From NCBI GenBank assembly GCA_024305405.1, contig JAKNDB010000068.1, positions 5,881,501 through 5,945,500 of the forward strand: 64,000 bases of DNA. The letters run 5' to 3'. Shown one piece after another: positions 1-12,606 of this stretch (positions are counted from its first letter, which is position 1; each line of letters starts with the position of its first letter). The notes under the pieces were generated by a model. That model saw only the letters and a program-made list of their open reading frames with translations, had not been told where the DNA came from and ran no database searches. The position numbers and the translations under genes are program-made. The DNA comes from Dirofilaria immitis (Eukaryota; Nematoda; Chromadorea; Rhabditida; Onchocercidae).

Positions 1-148
1 TTAACATTATTATCATTTCAAAGTTATCAATCTTTAATGCAAATTTTGAAGATTTAGCAAAAAGATTAAAGAGATTATTATAAAATTTAAATAGACAAAA
101 TATAATTTGTATGTAGCGTCTAATAAGATTTTTATGGAATTAAAAAAA

Positions 149-3100
149 TTAAATTAAATTGGATATCTTGTCTTTTATGAAGACATCAGCACCAGCTTTT
201 TGCAACATTTTCATCATAGCATCGCCACAATGATTTGCGAAAGCGTAATGTAATGCTGTTCGACCAGTCTTAAATTTTTTGTTTTCCATTTAAAATTTTT
301 AAATAATTCTTTCAAAAATTTATAATAAGGTGATTATTATCATTTTAAAAGAATGCGACATATTCGTCATGCAATATAATAAAAAATTATAATTTTTTTC
401 CAAATTTTTAGTTCAAAAACTTAATTTATATTTTAAATTAATAAAATCAAAGATAGTACATGATTAGTTGCATTAACACTATATGGATATTTTGCTAACA
501 AATGACGAACAATATTTGTTTGTCCATGCAATACAGCTATATGTAAAGGTGTCATACCTAAAATCGAAATTAATAAATAATTAAAGTAATCAATTAATTA
601 ATTTTTACATAATAATTATTTTATTGACTTTTGATTATTAATCTAGTAAATCATATATCTTTGCGATGCATATTTGTAAATACTTTAGCTATGTTGTCAG
701 CATTAATACTTGAATAAATCTTAAATCTAAAATAAAATATTTACTCAAATATTAAAAATATGAACAAAGGATATATATAAATTTGAAAAGAAAATTGTTC
801 AAAATTCCACCAAATCTATCGCGGGCAATAGAAAGTTTTTCGGAATCCATCAACATTATCATCTGATCGATATCACCTTCCTCTACCGCTTTATGAATTG
901 TATCAATTTTATTCTAAAATTTTTTAAAAATTTCTGGAAAAAGATTTTTAATTTTAAGAATTATTTCCCGAAGGATTTTCAAGAAAATTTTGTAAAATAA
1001 TAAAATTTCACATCATTTTAGAAGAAATTTATGCCTATTCGTTAAAAATGGTAAAATTAAATCCAATATATGCCATTTGTGGAAAACTCAGCAATTACTA
1101 CTTGATATTTGGATAATCGATTAAGGAATTGGCTTGTTGCAAAATCATCAGAGGTTTTATCAGCCAGAAGATGTCCACGACCATCAAGAAGAATTTGCTC
1201 CAATTGTTTGATATCACCATCCTCAAGCCATTTTTCACCTCACTCTCACTTGGAGGATCGGAAATAAATGATATAATATACGAAGTAAAAGCAATTTTCA
1301 AATTTCATTAAATGATTTTTTAATTGAACTTAACTGATTTCAATTAGTTTAGAATTTGAAAATTAAGTTTTCCTTACGTACCAGACCTAGTACTCAAATT
1401 AGTATGAATAAAAATTCCTTAATTATTCACAGATTTTTAAAAAATTTAGAATTTCTAAAATGTTCGCTTATAATGTTTTTATTACATAGCAAACATCCAT
1501 CTGTCATATTTTCTCTGCAAATACTGTAAATCATTGTTATTGCAAGAAGTCGTTATCAAAAATTCATTATCATGAAAATATGTTTTATCATTATTTTAAT
1601 TATAGTCTAACTGGTTTAATTGAAATTTATATTAGTGGTTTTTGCATATTTCTTATTAAATTCTAAATTTATCAACTTTAATTTAATAAATTTAATGAAT
1701 TTAACTTATCAGATCTCGTAAAATTTATGCATCATTGATATGTTAGAAAAACAAGGAAATTATATAAGCTAAAAAAGCATAAAAAATTTTATTAATTCTA
1801 TTATCCAACTACAATTTTCTAATGTTATTAATTAATCAATGAATTCCAATACAAATACATTATATGCAAGATCTGATCAGTTTCATTATCTCATTTATGA
1901 TAATATTTAAATAAATAAATTGTTTTAAACCATATCAGAGCATGAAATGTATGTTTTGTTTTACATATATTAAAAATGAAATGTTTTGTAGTATATAGTT
2001 AAATATTGATGTTTTATAGTATATAGTTAAATATTGATTGTTGAAGTTGATATAGAACAAGTTAAGTATGAAATTGCTACTATATTCATTATGTTTCATT
2101 GTTATCATTACTTTTTGCTTGGTCAGAAATAATAATAATCTTTGAAAGAATCTAAAATTTTCACTTTAACTATAATTAAATCTAAAAATAATTCTAATCT
2201 TGTCATATTATTATTCTTTTCGAATATAACTTAGATAACTTAACAATTATTTTTCAGCAAATAATGTTTTTAATGTTTAAATTAAGCAAAAGAAATCTAA
2301 TTGAAATGTTACAATTAATTCTTAAACTCTTTTCTTCCGTTCATTGTTTTTTTTTCTTACTATAATAATAATTTAAAAAGATAAAGTACATCGCCATTAT
2401 TTCTTATTCATTTTGTTATCGTTGAGAAAATTTAATTAATAATTTTACCAGGGTCATATATATTTTCACTAAGCGAATAACGTTTGAAGCTAGGATCATC
2501 AATCGACGATAGTAGTGGCGATGGTAATATAGCATTTGGATCTTCACGATACTGTGCGGCTGTAATGCCAATCTAAAAATTCTTATAAAATTCAAATAAA
2601 ATATTAAATTATTAGTCATTTGTTATTTCTATTATGGAACAAATATTCAGCAATATAAATATTTGTTAATAAAATATTTATAGAATTGTAGTCATTTAAA
2701 TAAATAAACATTTATTCAAAATTTTTATTTTCTATCTGTTTAAACTTTAAAATATTTTTTGCTTATTGATAAAATTTAAAGTAAATTAAAAAAATAATAT
2801 TTTCAACAGTAAAAACAATTACAATTATTTAATATTTAGTTGAAATTTAGAGTACAAATTTATAATATTCAAATATGAAATGTTTATATATCTTAGGGTA
2901 AAAAAATAAACATCAATAAGATAAGTAATTCAATCGTTTTATAATTTCATTGTTTATAGTTAACTTAAAATATTATTTTATATAAGTTACCTAAATTACT
3001 GATAGTTAAACCTTTATGTTTACCTATTTCATGCTATTCGATTTTTTAATTCATCTGTTAATTTTATCGGCTACTGATAAAATCTCAAATTGCACATAAT

Positions 3101-6100
3101 TAAATTAATTATAAGTAAATAAATTTTGCATAATTGAGTATTGCATATGAAAGCAACGTGTTTCACGTAATTTTAACAAATCAGTGAATATCATCAAAAT
3201 TAATTATACTTTATCGGCAAGTAAACCATTTGCTCCGCAATCGATCAAAGTATCATAAATAGCATTCTTTTGAGTTGCTGCATAATGTATTGCTGCTCGA
3301 CCATTCTTAAAATTTTCTAATTTTTTATGTCACAGAAGTTATTCATTTCTAATTATAGTTCGGGAATAATATCATAATCATTTATTACAGAGTATCACAT
3401 GATTAAATATATTACCTTTCCTTATAAATAATTATAATTTCAAATAAATTTAATTAATTAAAATAATTACTTTCATTATTATTATGACAAACATTAAATT
3501 ATTTCTATTATTTAATTAATTTTTAGGATTCCTTATAGATTCAAATGATAGCTAACAATAGAATATTTGAAAATTTCGAAAAAATTTTGCCTTCAAATAC
3601 TTACAAATTAAAGTAAAAATTGATTGAAACTAATCAGAGCAATTAATACTAACCACATCTAAAATATCGATACTATTCGGAAAAGCAGTTGCAAGATATT
3701 CGACAATTTCATGGCGCTCGCGACATACTGCGACATGAATTAAACTTAAACCTAAAATTAAATTTTTTTATCGTAATCAAAAAAAAAACAAACAAATGAA
3801 CGAAAGACATTATAGAATGAAATCTTCCATAGCAAAGTATTTTTTTAGCAATTACGAATTTATTTCTTTTTTGAAAAAAAACAGTTAAAAGATTAAAAAA
3901 TGTAACTTTTGCATCTCTTGCTTCTACTAAATCGTTGTCTACTAAATTTCGTAGTTTTTCAATTTATTTTCTTCAATAGCTTCCATTGCAGCGCTTAAAC
4001 GATTCTACAAAATGAATAAAAATATTGAATAGAAAGAAGATTAATTTTTCATAAAAGCTTTATAGCATTTCAAATAACATATGCGCCATGCTGACGAAAC
4101 ATTTTAATTGAGCAAGGATATAAATATTACTTAGTTTCGATTTTAATTTTTAATTCTTCAAATATGACTAGAATACTGCTAAACCTAATTATCGTTTTGG
4201 AATTAATTCGTTTAAATTGAATTATTCGATTTTTGAGTTGAACTGCTGAATCTATTGAAATTTGAACTTGATTTATGAAATTCAAATTATTTGAACTTTT
4301 CACTCTAAAAAATCATTTTTAAACTTGGATAAAAAGATTTTTCTCCAAGTTTAAAAGTTTCATTTTTGAAACCAATTTAATTTTTTAGTTGCAAAAGTAA
4401 CAAATATTAATTTATTCATGAAAGATAAGAAAAACCTGTTGTTTTTGGAATCGTGTTATATACTGCGTAAGACTTTCATTATTCAAATATTTGCCAACAA
4501 TTCGACCAACTTCTTTCAGCCTACCAGTGATTTGTAAATTTTCTAATTCAGTAAATTTTCGTGCATTAAAATCTAAATTCATTATACGATATTCCAAATC
4601 TTTGAGATTCGTTTCTGCTTCATCTAAAATACACATATTTTTTAAATGCTATACATTTATTATATTTATTAGATTTAACAAAAAGTTTTCATTCACTATT
4701 TCAAAATAAATTTACAAAAGAAACGAAAATAAGCAATTGTGTTATTTGATATATTATAATACTTTTTTATAATTATCTATAAAAATGTTATTTATAATAT
4801 TTGCTCAATTTTCAATTATTTTACATATTTTATTAGTCGACCATGTGACAATACATTTCTCGCTAAAAATATTTTTTCATTCACAACCTAAAAAAGAAGC
4901 AAAAATTTTTCTTAAAAGGCCTTTTTGTTTTTATTTAATGGAAAACTTTTCTCGTTTTCTTTTATCTATCAAAACCCGATGACGTAAAAATTGATATTTT
5001 AAACTTAGCTTTTATATACCATCAAAAATATATATGTTCAGACTAACTTATACTGATTTGAAAAAATTTGAAAAATTTTTAAATTGAAAATAAATGATAT
5101 TGAAATAAACGAATTTTATAAAGTTTTGCAAAAGATTTCTTAAAAAAAAAAATTGAAAAGAGAAATACAAAAATAGTTTCTCCTTGGAAATGCTTAGTAT
5201 ATTTTTCTCAATTATTATTTAATTTTTGCTACTAAAATTTTCAGTTTAATTTTCTCGAAGAAATGGTCCCTTTGGCAGTATTAAAATGATAGAAATGAAT
5301 AAAAATAATTAACTGTTAGGTCATCCTGGCTTTCTTTCTTATACTTCTCGAAATTTTTCTTTAATTTAATTAAATTTCATAATAAATCGTAAAATATTGA
5401 AAGATATTTTTAAATTTTTTCTAGTAAAATAATAATTGCGAAATTAAACTGTTGCTAATATGTAATGAGCTGAACTGTTTCAACTTAATTGACATTGTCA
5501 AGAAGACTTCAATTTTCTCAAATTTTATTTTGTTTCTATTAGAAGAATTGAGAAAATAAAGTAGAAATATGTATTGCAAAACTCAAATTTGAGATTTTTA
5601 ATTTTATGTATATTCGAATAAGTTCCAAGAATGCGACACAATAATTTTTGATGAAATTAAGAGAACGATTACTTTTTATTCAAATGCATTCTGCAAAGCC
5701 AATTTTCTAATTTAGAGCAAATTAATTAATAAATTTAAAACAAGTTAAAGCATAAAATAATTTAACAGAGAAATAAAGTAATAGGCATTCAATTGTAACG
5801 ATTACAAATTAATAAAATATATTTCTTTTATTTCATCATAGGTCAGCGAAGAATTTGAAGTTTATGCATTTACTTTAAACATTTAAATATGTGCCATAGA
5901 ATATTTCTTCTTGCCAAAAATTTTGATAATATTCATAGATTTCTGCTAATTATTCATCATATTATTGTTGAACAAAAGCAGTAATGTTATCAAAATTTCT
6001 TTCGAAATTAAAATTAGCAAAAATTTTCGGAAATTTTTAAATAACGAAGATGATTCACTAAAACAGAAATGAAAATAGCGAATAATGTTTTATAATTAAT

Positions 6101-6378
6101 ACGAAATTTTAAATTCATTATCAAATTTAAATTGAAAACAAACTTTTAAACTTACTATTGCTATAATAGACGATGTTTTCCATACTCTTTTAATTGAATT
6201 CCTTTTAACTCATTTCTTGCCGACTTATTCAGTTGTAATCGGGAGATAAATTCAGAAATTTATAACATTCGAAATTTAAGTACAAATTAAAAATGATATT
6301 TCTACAGTTAAAAAATAAATACTAACCTGTAGCCATAGATGGCATGCGTAGAACTGTTTGATGGAAATTTTTTGTCAC
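149..6378 (-). CDS. Ankyrin-repeat protein, multi-exon, N-terminus incomplete
   Basis: Likely exons, from the 5' end on the minus strand: 6378-6334 (tentative), 4623-4436, 4004-3907, 3751-3654, 3305-3210, 2572-2449, about 1249-1102, 913-811, 557-460 and 268-149 (stop at 149-151). Ankyrin repeats are plain: GLSLIHVAV at 3751, NGRAAIHYAA at 3305, GMTPLHIAVLHGQ at 557 and TGRTALHYAFA at 268. Helical spacers of the type EEGDID and LEDGDIKQLEQIL lie between them. The region at 4623-4436 is acidic and helical, with no repeat. Exon 4004-3907 reads through only if its run of five A (plus-strand T 3955-3959) is six, and the join to 3751 is still one base out of phase. The acceptor before 1249 is weak. 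Ankyrin repeats bind other proteins; I cannot assign a specific function. More 5' exons probably lie upstream, since 6160-6260 also reads as possible coding. The last exon could instead continue past the window edge. Confidence 0.7.
1983..2038. repeat. 28-bp tandem duplication
   Basis: Two adjacent 28-base copies (1983-2010 and 2011-2038) differ at one position. They lie in an intron of the ankyrin-repeat gene. Nothing suggests a function. Confidence 0.85.
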
Positions 6379-8552
6379 CTAAAAATTAAAATCTATTGAG
6401 GGTGAATTGAAAGATTTGATCAATAAAACACAGAAGAAATATGAATTTAAAGCAGGTTAAATTTATCGGTTATATCAGTTTACTGCACATTATTGAAAAA
6501 TATTCGAGCGAAAGAATGGGGAAAATGTTAATTAATTCCGCCGTGATGATGTAAAACGATAAAGCCTGCATTTTTAAGTTCGTATTAGCTATGCTCGATT
6601 TACACTATAGTTGACGAATATCATGAATAATCCATTAGATAAGAAGATTCTAACAATGTTCTTGATGTCAATCTTTTAGTATTAAATTTCCGATATTATG
6701 AAATTTCTTTGAGGAAAGAAAGAAGACTACTTTTGCTTTTCAATTTATGAATTTTTTTCTCTTCAATTTCCAATTAGACCTAATTGGAAAAAGTGAAAAC
6801 AAAAATAGTGTATATTTTTCTTTCTTTTCTTCTCTTCTAATAATGCATTGGCGATTTGAAATTGTAATGCCTAAAATAAATTAATTGAATAATAAAAATA
6901 AGAAAGTAAGAAAAAAATACTCATTCATTTATCCAGAAATGATTTTTATCTGACTTTATTAACTATAAATTAATTACGAGTAATCGCAAATTATATGAAA
7001 TAATTTAAAATTTTAAGTCATTCCAGAAATAATTTGTGATATGATGCAAAATGGCAGTATATGGAATCCGTTACAATATTTTCGATATTAGAAAAACCAG
7101 AAATTTTGGTATATAAAATATTAATTATGTTATGCCATGAATTAATTATGTTATCAATTAAAACAAATTCAATAATAGTCAGAAAGAAAATTAAAAATAA
7201 TACGGAGATTGAGAAACATTTTAAAAATATTTCATTTTTCATTTTATTATATTTCTCTTATCACTGCATGCAAAAATTTGATGTCTTAATGATATGAATT
7301 ATGATATTCATTAAAAGGTAAGAAGTATTTACATATTCCAGATATTTATATTTTTCAACTGCAGTAAACTTTCATAGTCTCCTAGAAAAATGTAAATTTT
7401 ACTCCATGATGAATTATTTTTTTCATCCTATAAGTTTTTGAACGAAAGCACTAAAAAATAATATTTTAAAATGAATGCATGGAAATTAAATGAATAAGTT
7501 TCTTTGTATTTAGTAATTATAATGATGCAACAAAATTGTGACAATGTATCAGTGGTACTTTTAAAAATTAAAATTGATAAAAAGTTGGAAGTATGTAAAC
7601 AAGTAATCAGTAGCAAATTTAAATCTATTTCCTACCTTAATTAATGCTTATACGAAAATGAAGCGATATATATTATTGATTTTTCTGCAATTACTATGGT
7701 AACATCTGCTACGAATAACAAATTATATCAAGCGTACACATTCACAACTTCAACTTTTAATAGCTGAATAATATTTATTTTTATTTAAAAATGATATAGA
7801 AATATAGATGCATTCATTTTTATTTCATTAAACGTTTTAGATACTCTAAGATATCCGTAAAATTATGGAATCCAGAGATATGAAATGAAGAAATTTGATT
7901 ATTTCCAATTTTATTAATATAAAACTTGGCGCGAAGTATTTTTCGGAGAAATAAAGCATACTGAAAAAGTAAACAACAGTAAATATTTGAATTGACATTT
8001 TTTGCAAATAGAAAATGGAAACAAGAAATGTAAAAATCAGAGGAATGAAAAAATAAGAGCAAGTTTTTAATGATATAGACTTCCGATGATCATTGCATAA
8101 ATTTTTTCAATGTTTAAAAATAGCTAAAAAGTATGCATAAATTAATATTAGTTGCAGTTGTACTTTAAATATTTCGTCTAAAATTTACTTTTTGTTTATA
8201 TTTTCAAACATAGCTTATCTCATTATAAATTTATAAGTAATTTATTTTCACTTAACTTAATTCTGTGTTATGTCACAAAACTACAGATTATTGTAAGTTT
8301 ACGATGTAGCCGAAATTATTTTATGGTTTATTTGATGTCAAAAATTGTCATAAATGTTTAAATCACTCTATGATCCTTTATTTGATAGCACAGTTAAAAA
8401 CAAAGAAATATTAAAGCAAAGTTATATCACTTCACTAGCTATTTATTTTCTTCGGCCCAGGATATTGATAGGATTTATTTAAATGAATTCATAAACACTT
8501 AAGTTAAAACTCTGTAATTTGAGATTTCATATTTTACGATAGAAAAAATAAG
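6379..8552. other. AT-rich stretch, no gene recognised
   Basis: I see only short, low-complexity reading frames on both strands. This may be the upstream intron or promoter region of the minus-strand ankyrin gene. No conserved exon could be read. Confidence 0.4.
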
Positions 8553-8770
8553 ATGTTTTTTGAAATATCTATTAAGGACATCACAGACCTGTTATTGCTC
8601 TACTTTATGTGGCTAAGCACCGCTTGTCCGTCTAAGAAGTTGTCTGGACAAAATTATCCAGTAATTTATTTAGTAGGCTAGAGTCTCGCTCGTTATTGGA
8701 ATAAACCAGACAAATCACTCTACCAACTAAGAAAGGCCATGCACCACCAATGTTTTTTGAAATATCTATT
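8553..8770. repeat. 21-bp direct repeat pair
   Basis: An identical 21-base sequence (atgttttttgaaatatctat plus t) occurs at 8553-8573 and 8750-8770, about 197 bases apart. The segment between is richer in GC than its surroundings. The pair could be a footprint of a local duplication or insertion. Confidence 0.8.
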
Positions 8771-8853
8771 TGAAAGTACTTATAGTAAGCATGAAGTGTC
8801 TCAAAACGCTGATCAATAATTATTTCGTTCCGCTTCTTGATAGATGAATCCAT
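8632..8853 (-). CDS. Short orphan ORF, 73 codons, hypothetical
   Basis: An intronless minus-strand frame runs from ATG at 8853 to a stop at 8632. It has a balanced amino-acid composition, with a charged start (MDSSIKKRNEIIID), a middle containing IGGAWPFLVGR and a polar C-terminus. This differs from the Ile/Phe/Asn-rich chance frames of the surrounding DNA, and local GC is higher. I recognise no family. It could be an isolated exon, a relic of an inserted sequence or chance. No splice sites clearly link it to a neighbour. The second copy of the 21-bp direct repeat lies inside it. Confidence 0.25.
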   Translation of the reverse strand: MDSSIKKRNEIIIDQRFETLHAYYKYFQIDISKNIGGAWPFLVGRVICLVYSNNERDSSLLNKLLDNFVQTTS

Positions 8854-9190
8854 TTATTATGAATCAAGAATTTATTAATATACGTTATACATATTATTAC
8901 TATGTGGAACGTAAATAAACAAAATTCTGAATCGAAATCCTTCGTTTTTTTTTTAAATAATTAGAATTCCAAGCACACCCAAAATATCAATTTTCTAAAA
9001 TTCCAATCAATAATTTTCAATAAACCTCATCTTTTTTGAGTGATAGATTACTAACAACCGTTTGAATAACCTATTTTGCGTAAACATTTTCAAAACTAAG
9101 AAAATAAATTAAGAATTTTCGATTTTTTTGTCTAACCATGAAAAGATTTAAAACGAAAAGAAATCTGTACAATATCACTGAACTTCAACG
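8854..9190. other. AT-rich spacer
   Basis: Nothing recognisable; low-complexity AT-rich DNA between the orphan ORF and the inverted-repeat element. Confidence 0.4.
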
Positions 9191-10755
9191 AGAAATCGAA
9201 TAGTTTATATAAGTGATCAAAATCAGGCCTAAAGCAATCGCTGTCGTTGCTGTTACATTATATTCATTACCTGATTTTATTATTTGTAAAATGTGTTTGT
9301 TAAAGTTTCTGCAGAATTATAATTTTCCTTCCTTTCTCATTACCATTTTCCAAGAAGTTGATTGTGAATCAGTTTGACATTGCCTTATTGTTTCGTAAAT
9401 GTTATGCGACTATTATATATGGCATAAACAATGAAAAAACTTCAGTCGCAGTAAAAGGATAAAAAATTTACAAATTTTTCAATAAGATCGTATAGGAATA
9501 TGTTCAACGCAGTTTGTTCATTTGATAGAATGAAATTTGATACATACAGGCGAGAAACTATTAAATGCGTTGTTTGCGATGAACAAACATTTAGCAAGTA
9601 GGATATTGAATTTTGAAGTTTCATTTCCAGTTTCGCAAGTTCAGCTGAAAAATTGATTGTATCCGATGGAGAAATTCATGACTATGATTACGGTCATTGA
9701 TATCTTCAAATTTTTCGTTAGTAAAGCTATGATTGCAACATTTCTTATTGCAATTAACAAACAAACTTTTATAGCAATTCAATCTATTATCGATTTTATT
9801 TTGTTAACTTGGAAAGTTTCAATAACAATCCATTGTTTTAAATGTTAGTTGTAATTTCAATTATAACAAGTAGCGTAAGATGAATATACTTTAGATAAAA
9901 ATTTTAGCGCGTTTTATTGAACTTTAAGATTGCTTGTATTTGAATAGCAACCGGTAGCTGGGTTAAATTGTTTATGGAAAGAAAAACAAAAGACTTTAAT
10001 TTTTTAACGGAATGCAGAAGGCAATGAATGTTACTGAACATGTGTCATAAAAGAAATCCTGAATAATATTTGACAGAGTTTCTTCATGCTCTGTTTGGTC
10101 TCTCAAATTTTCGAATAGTATTTTGATTCACCATTAAATATTCTGTAATATCATTATTCTACCAGTCACATATTTTTCTTATTTGTAATCTGAAAAAAGT
10201 GCTTAAAAACATTATTCTCCCAAGCTTTTCATTTCTGTTTATATCGCGAAGTTCGTTTTTTCACAGTTTGTTAAATTTTCGATAAGATTTATATTTTCTT
10301 CACATTGGAATCAAATTTGTCTACCTTGTCTGATTTCAGAAGACATTTGATTCACCAAAAGTTATGTAATCTTTAGGAAATAGGAAACATTGATAATGCA
10401 ATCTATTTTCCATGCGTATTATCTTCATAATTCGTTTTTAATCGTGCATATTTCAAAAAGTATATGAATTGCCAAAAATCCTTTTAAAATGCTTAAAAAT
10501 GATAATTTTACATGATTAGATCTTCGGAGATTTCTTGTGAAAATACTTTTTTATAAGATGTTGGCGTATACGATATCATATTAATTCATGAGCAACTTCC
10601 CGAAAAATTGTGGCAAGAAAGGAAATTTGGCATTGAATTCTGCAAAAGATTACGTTTAATAATATTAAAAGTGAATCCAGTAATGAATACAGTAATGCAG
10701 GGAGGGCAAAAACTTTAGGACTGATTTTGATCACTCTTATAAGCTATTTGATTTT
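9191..10755. mobile_element. Decayed element with terminal inverted repeats, about 1.56 kb
   Basis: The segment 9201-9234 matches the reverse complement of 10713-10746 at 30 of 34 positions. The shared core is gtgatcaaaatcag followed by cctaaag. Weaker similarity extends about 10 bases outward (aaatc.aatag) and roughly 100 bases inward, including a shared ttgcagaatt-type block. This is the layout of a class II DNA transposon or a long MITE. No intact transposase can be read: the inside is full of stops in all frames. The exact ends and any target-site duplication are not clear. A Tc1/mariner-type origin is possible but not shown. A simple large inverted duplication is the alternative. Confidence 0.5.
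9543..9598 (+). pseudogene. Possible relic of C2H2 zinc-finger coding
   Basis: Inside the inverted-repeat element, 9543-9557 reads HTGEK, the classic linker between C2H2 fingers. One frame over, 9560-9598 reads IKCVVCDEQTFSK, which has the C-x2-C and F-S spacing of a finger, followed at once by a stop. The two pieces are joined by a single frame shift. No second histidine pair follows. A short match like this can arise by chance, so this is only a suggestion of a dead zinc-finger gene or a captured fragment. Confidence 0.2.
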
Positions 10756-11050
10756 GTCGAATAAATGATGGAACTGTTGAATATGTTAGTATATTACGCA
10801 AATTTCTTTTCTTTCTAAATCTTTTGATGATTTAATCACTTAACCTTCTTGGCTTTGAAATTATTTATTACAAAATGAGTTGTACAAATGATCAATAACC
10901 GATAGGAAGACTTGTTCATTAGGTGTAAAGATAGTGTTCCTGAATACACTATCATCATAAAAATGATAATGTTTGCTAATGAAATTTGTAAAAATTTAAA
11001 CATTCTGAATTTAAAAATCTTATTTATCAAGAAGGATTTTGATCCAAGAA

Positions 11051-11166
11051 TTAATCTGTCAACATCGAAATAAAACATAAAGTTGAACTTGAGCTGTCGT
11101 CGCTCTCGCTTAGCCGTGGAGTCGTCATCGTCGAGTCGTCATCACCGAATTGCTCCTCAAATTTGG
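11051..11166 (-). CDS. Candidate terminal exon, GC-rich, acidic/serine-rich
   Basis: A minus-strand block starts after an acceptor (ttacaataacag) at 11167-11168 and stays open to a TAA at 11051-11053. It reads KFEEQFGDDDSTMTTPRLSE, then an acidic and serine-rich stretch, ending SMLTD. Codons are varied and GC is well above the neighbours, as expected of coding DNA. No preceding exon could be found, so the gene it would belong to is unknown. The core is partly a short duplication (gagtcgtcatc twice), so a low-complexity origin is possible. Confidence 0.3.
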
Positions 11167-12606
11167 CTGTTATTGTAAAATATAGAATTTTGATGAACTG
11201 AAAGACTTTAATTTGCAAAGTCGTTTAAATAGATCTTATCGATTCTAAGCCAGGAAAATTCTAAGCCAGAAAAAATAAATAGCCAATGTCGTAAATCACT
11301 TTGTTGCAAGGCTTTTTGCTTCTATGTTATGGTAACTTTGGATATTCCCGTCACTTCAATTAGTGTAGTAGTTAAGAAATTCATATATTTTTTGTTTAAT
11401 TTTTGAAAAGAAATTATATAGAGCGAAAAAGTGATTTTAAAAGATATTCAATCAATTAAAAAGAATGCAAGTACTTCGCATGATTTTAGTTTTAGTTTAT
11501 GTTAAATTAATATCATTATTAATTTCATTAATATTGATTTCATTTTAACACGATTTTTTTTCGTATGTAAATAACTTTTCGTCTTTCTTAATTCATTAAA
11601 AATAAAGATCGAATCAGAATAATTTCGTGTTATTCAGATTAAATTAATTATTGCTTCGAATGTTTCAGAATTTTCGTTATAAATATTAATACAAGTATTG
11701 AGCATTGACCTTTTTCAAAGTTTTGCTGCTATAAAATATTTGTGATAAAAGAAGAAATTGGAAGGAAATAGCAAAAATGAATAATTGTTTTAAAAAAAAA
11801 AGTTCATTTCAATGCATTTCAAAAGATAACATTTCGCAGAATATCATATGACCTTATCATTTATAACAACAGATTTAATTGGATAACATTTTATAACCAA
11901 ATAAGTTAATATCAATATAAATAAAAAAAGAAAAATCACTGCGTAACAGTTAAAATAATTTGTCATAAAATCATTTGCAATAATTGAATTTTTTAATTTA
12001 AAAAACATATCAAGTCATATGCTATTTTTTAGTCGAATATTTTATTTAAATGTATAATACTTCGTCTATATTTTCAAACAAAATTTATTTAAATCAAATT
12101 AGACAAGTATGTTTCTGCAAAATATATAGATATAACAAGACTAGCTTGCTTTTAAAATTATTAATCTCTTCTAATCTAATAGATTAATGAATTAATCAAA
12201 TATAAATAGTTATATTGATTTTTTTGTGCATATTTTTGTCTTACGCCACTCGATTTCATCAAAATTTAAATTAAAAATTTCTACGAAAATTTATTTCAAT
12301 ATTATATAGTAAAAGATTTTACTGGACACTTCTAAATTTCAGAACTTTCCAGGCTCTTTTTACTATCTAAAATAAATCTAAAATTTAGCATTATTAAAAT
12401 TATTAAAACTTTTTTACTCTTAATATAATCTCAATTATGTAAATTTGTTTCGAAAAAGATTAGAGTAATCTTAAAATATCAAATGCTTAAAAAAAGGTAA
12501 TGACATAAAAATGTAAGGGAACACAATAAAGAAAGGAGCAATAGTTAATTTTAAAAAACAAACAAACAAACAAATATTCATTTAATTTCAATTAATCTTT
12601 TGATTA
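11167..12606. other. AT-rich spacer with a small tandem duplication
   Basis: I see no gene. A 16-base tandem duplication (attctaagccagg..) lies at about 11242-11273. The rest is AT-rich and low in complexity. Confidence 0.4.
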
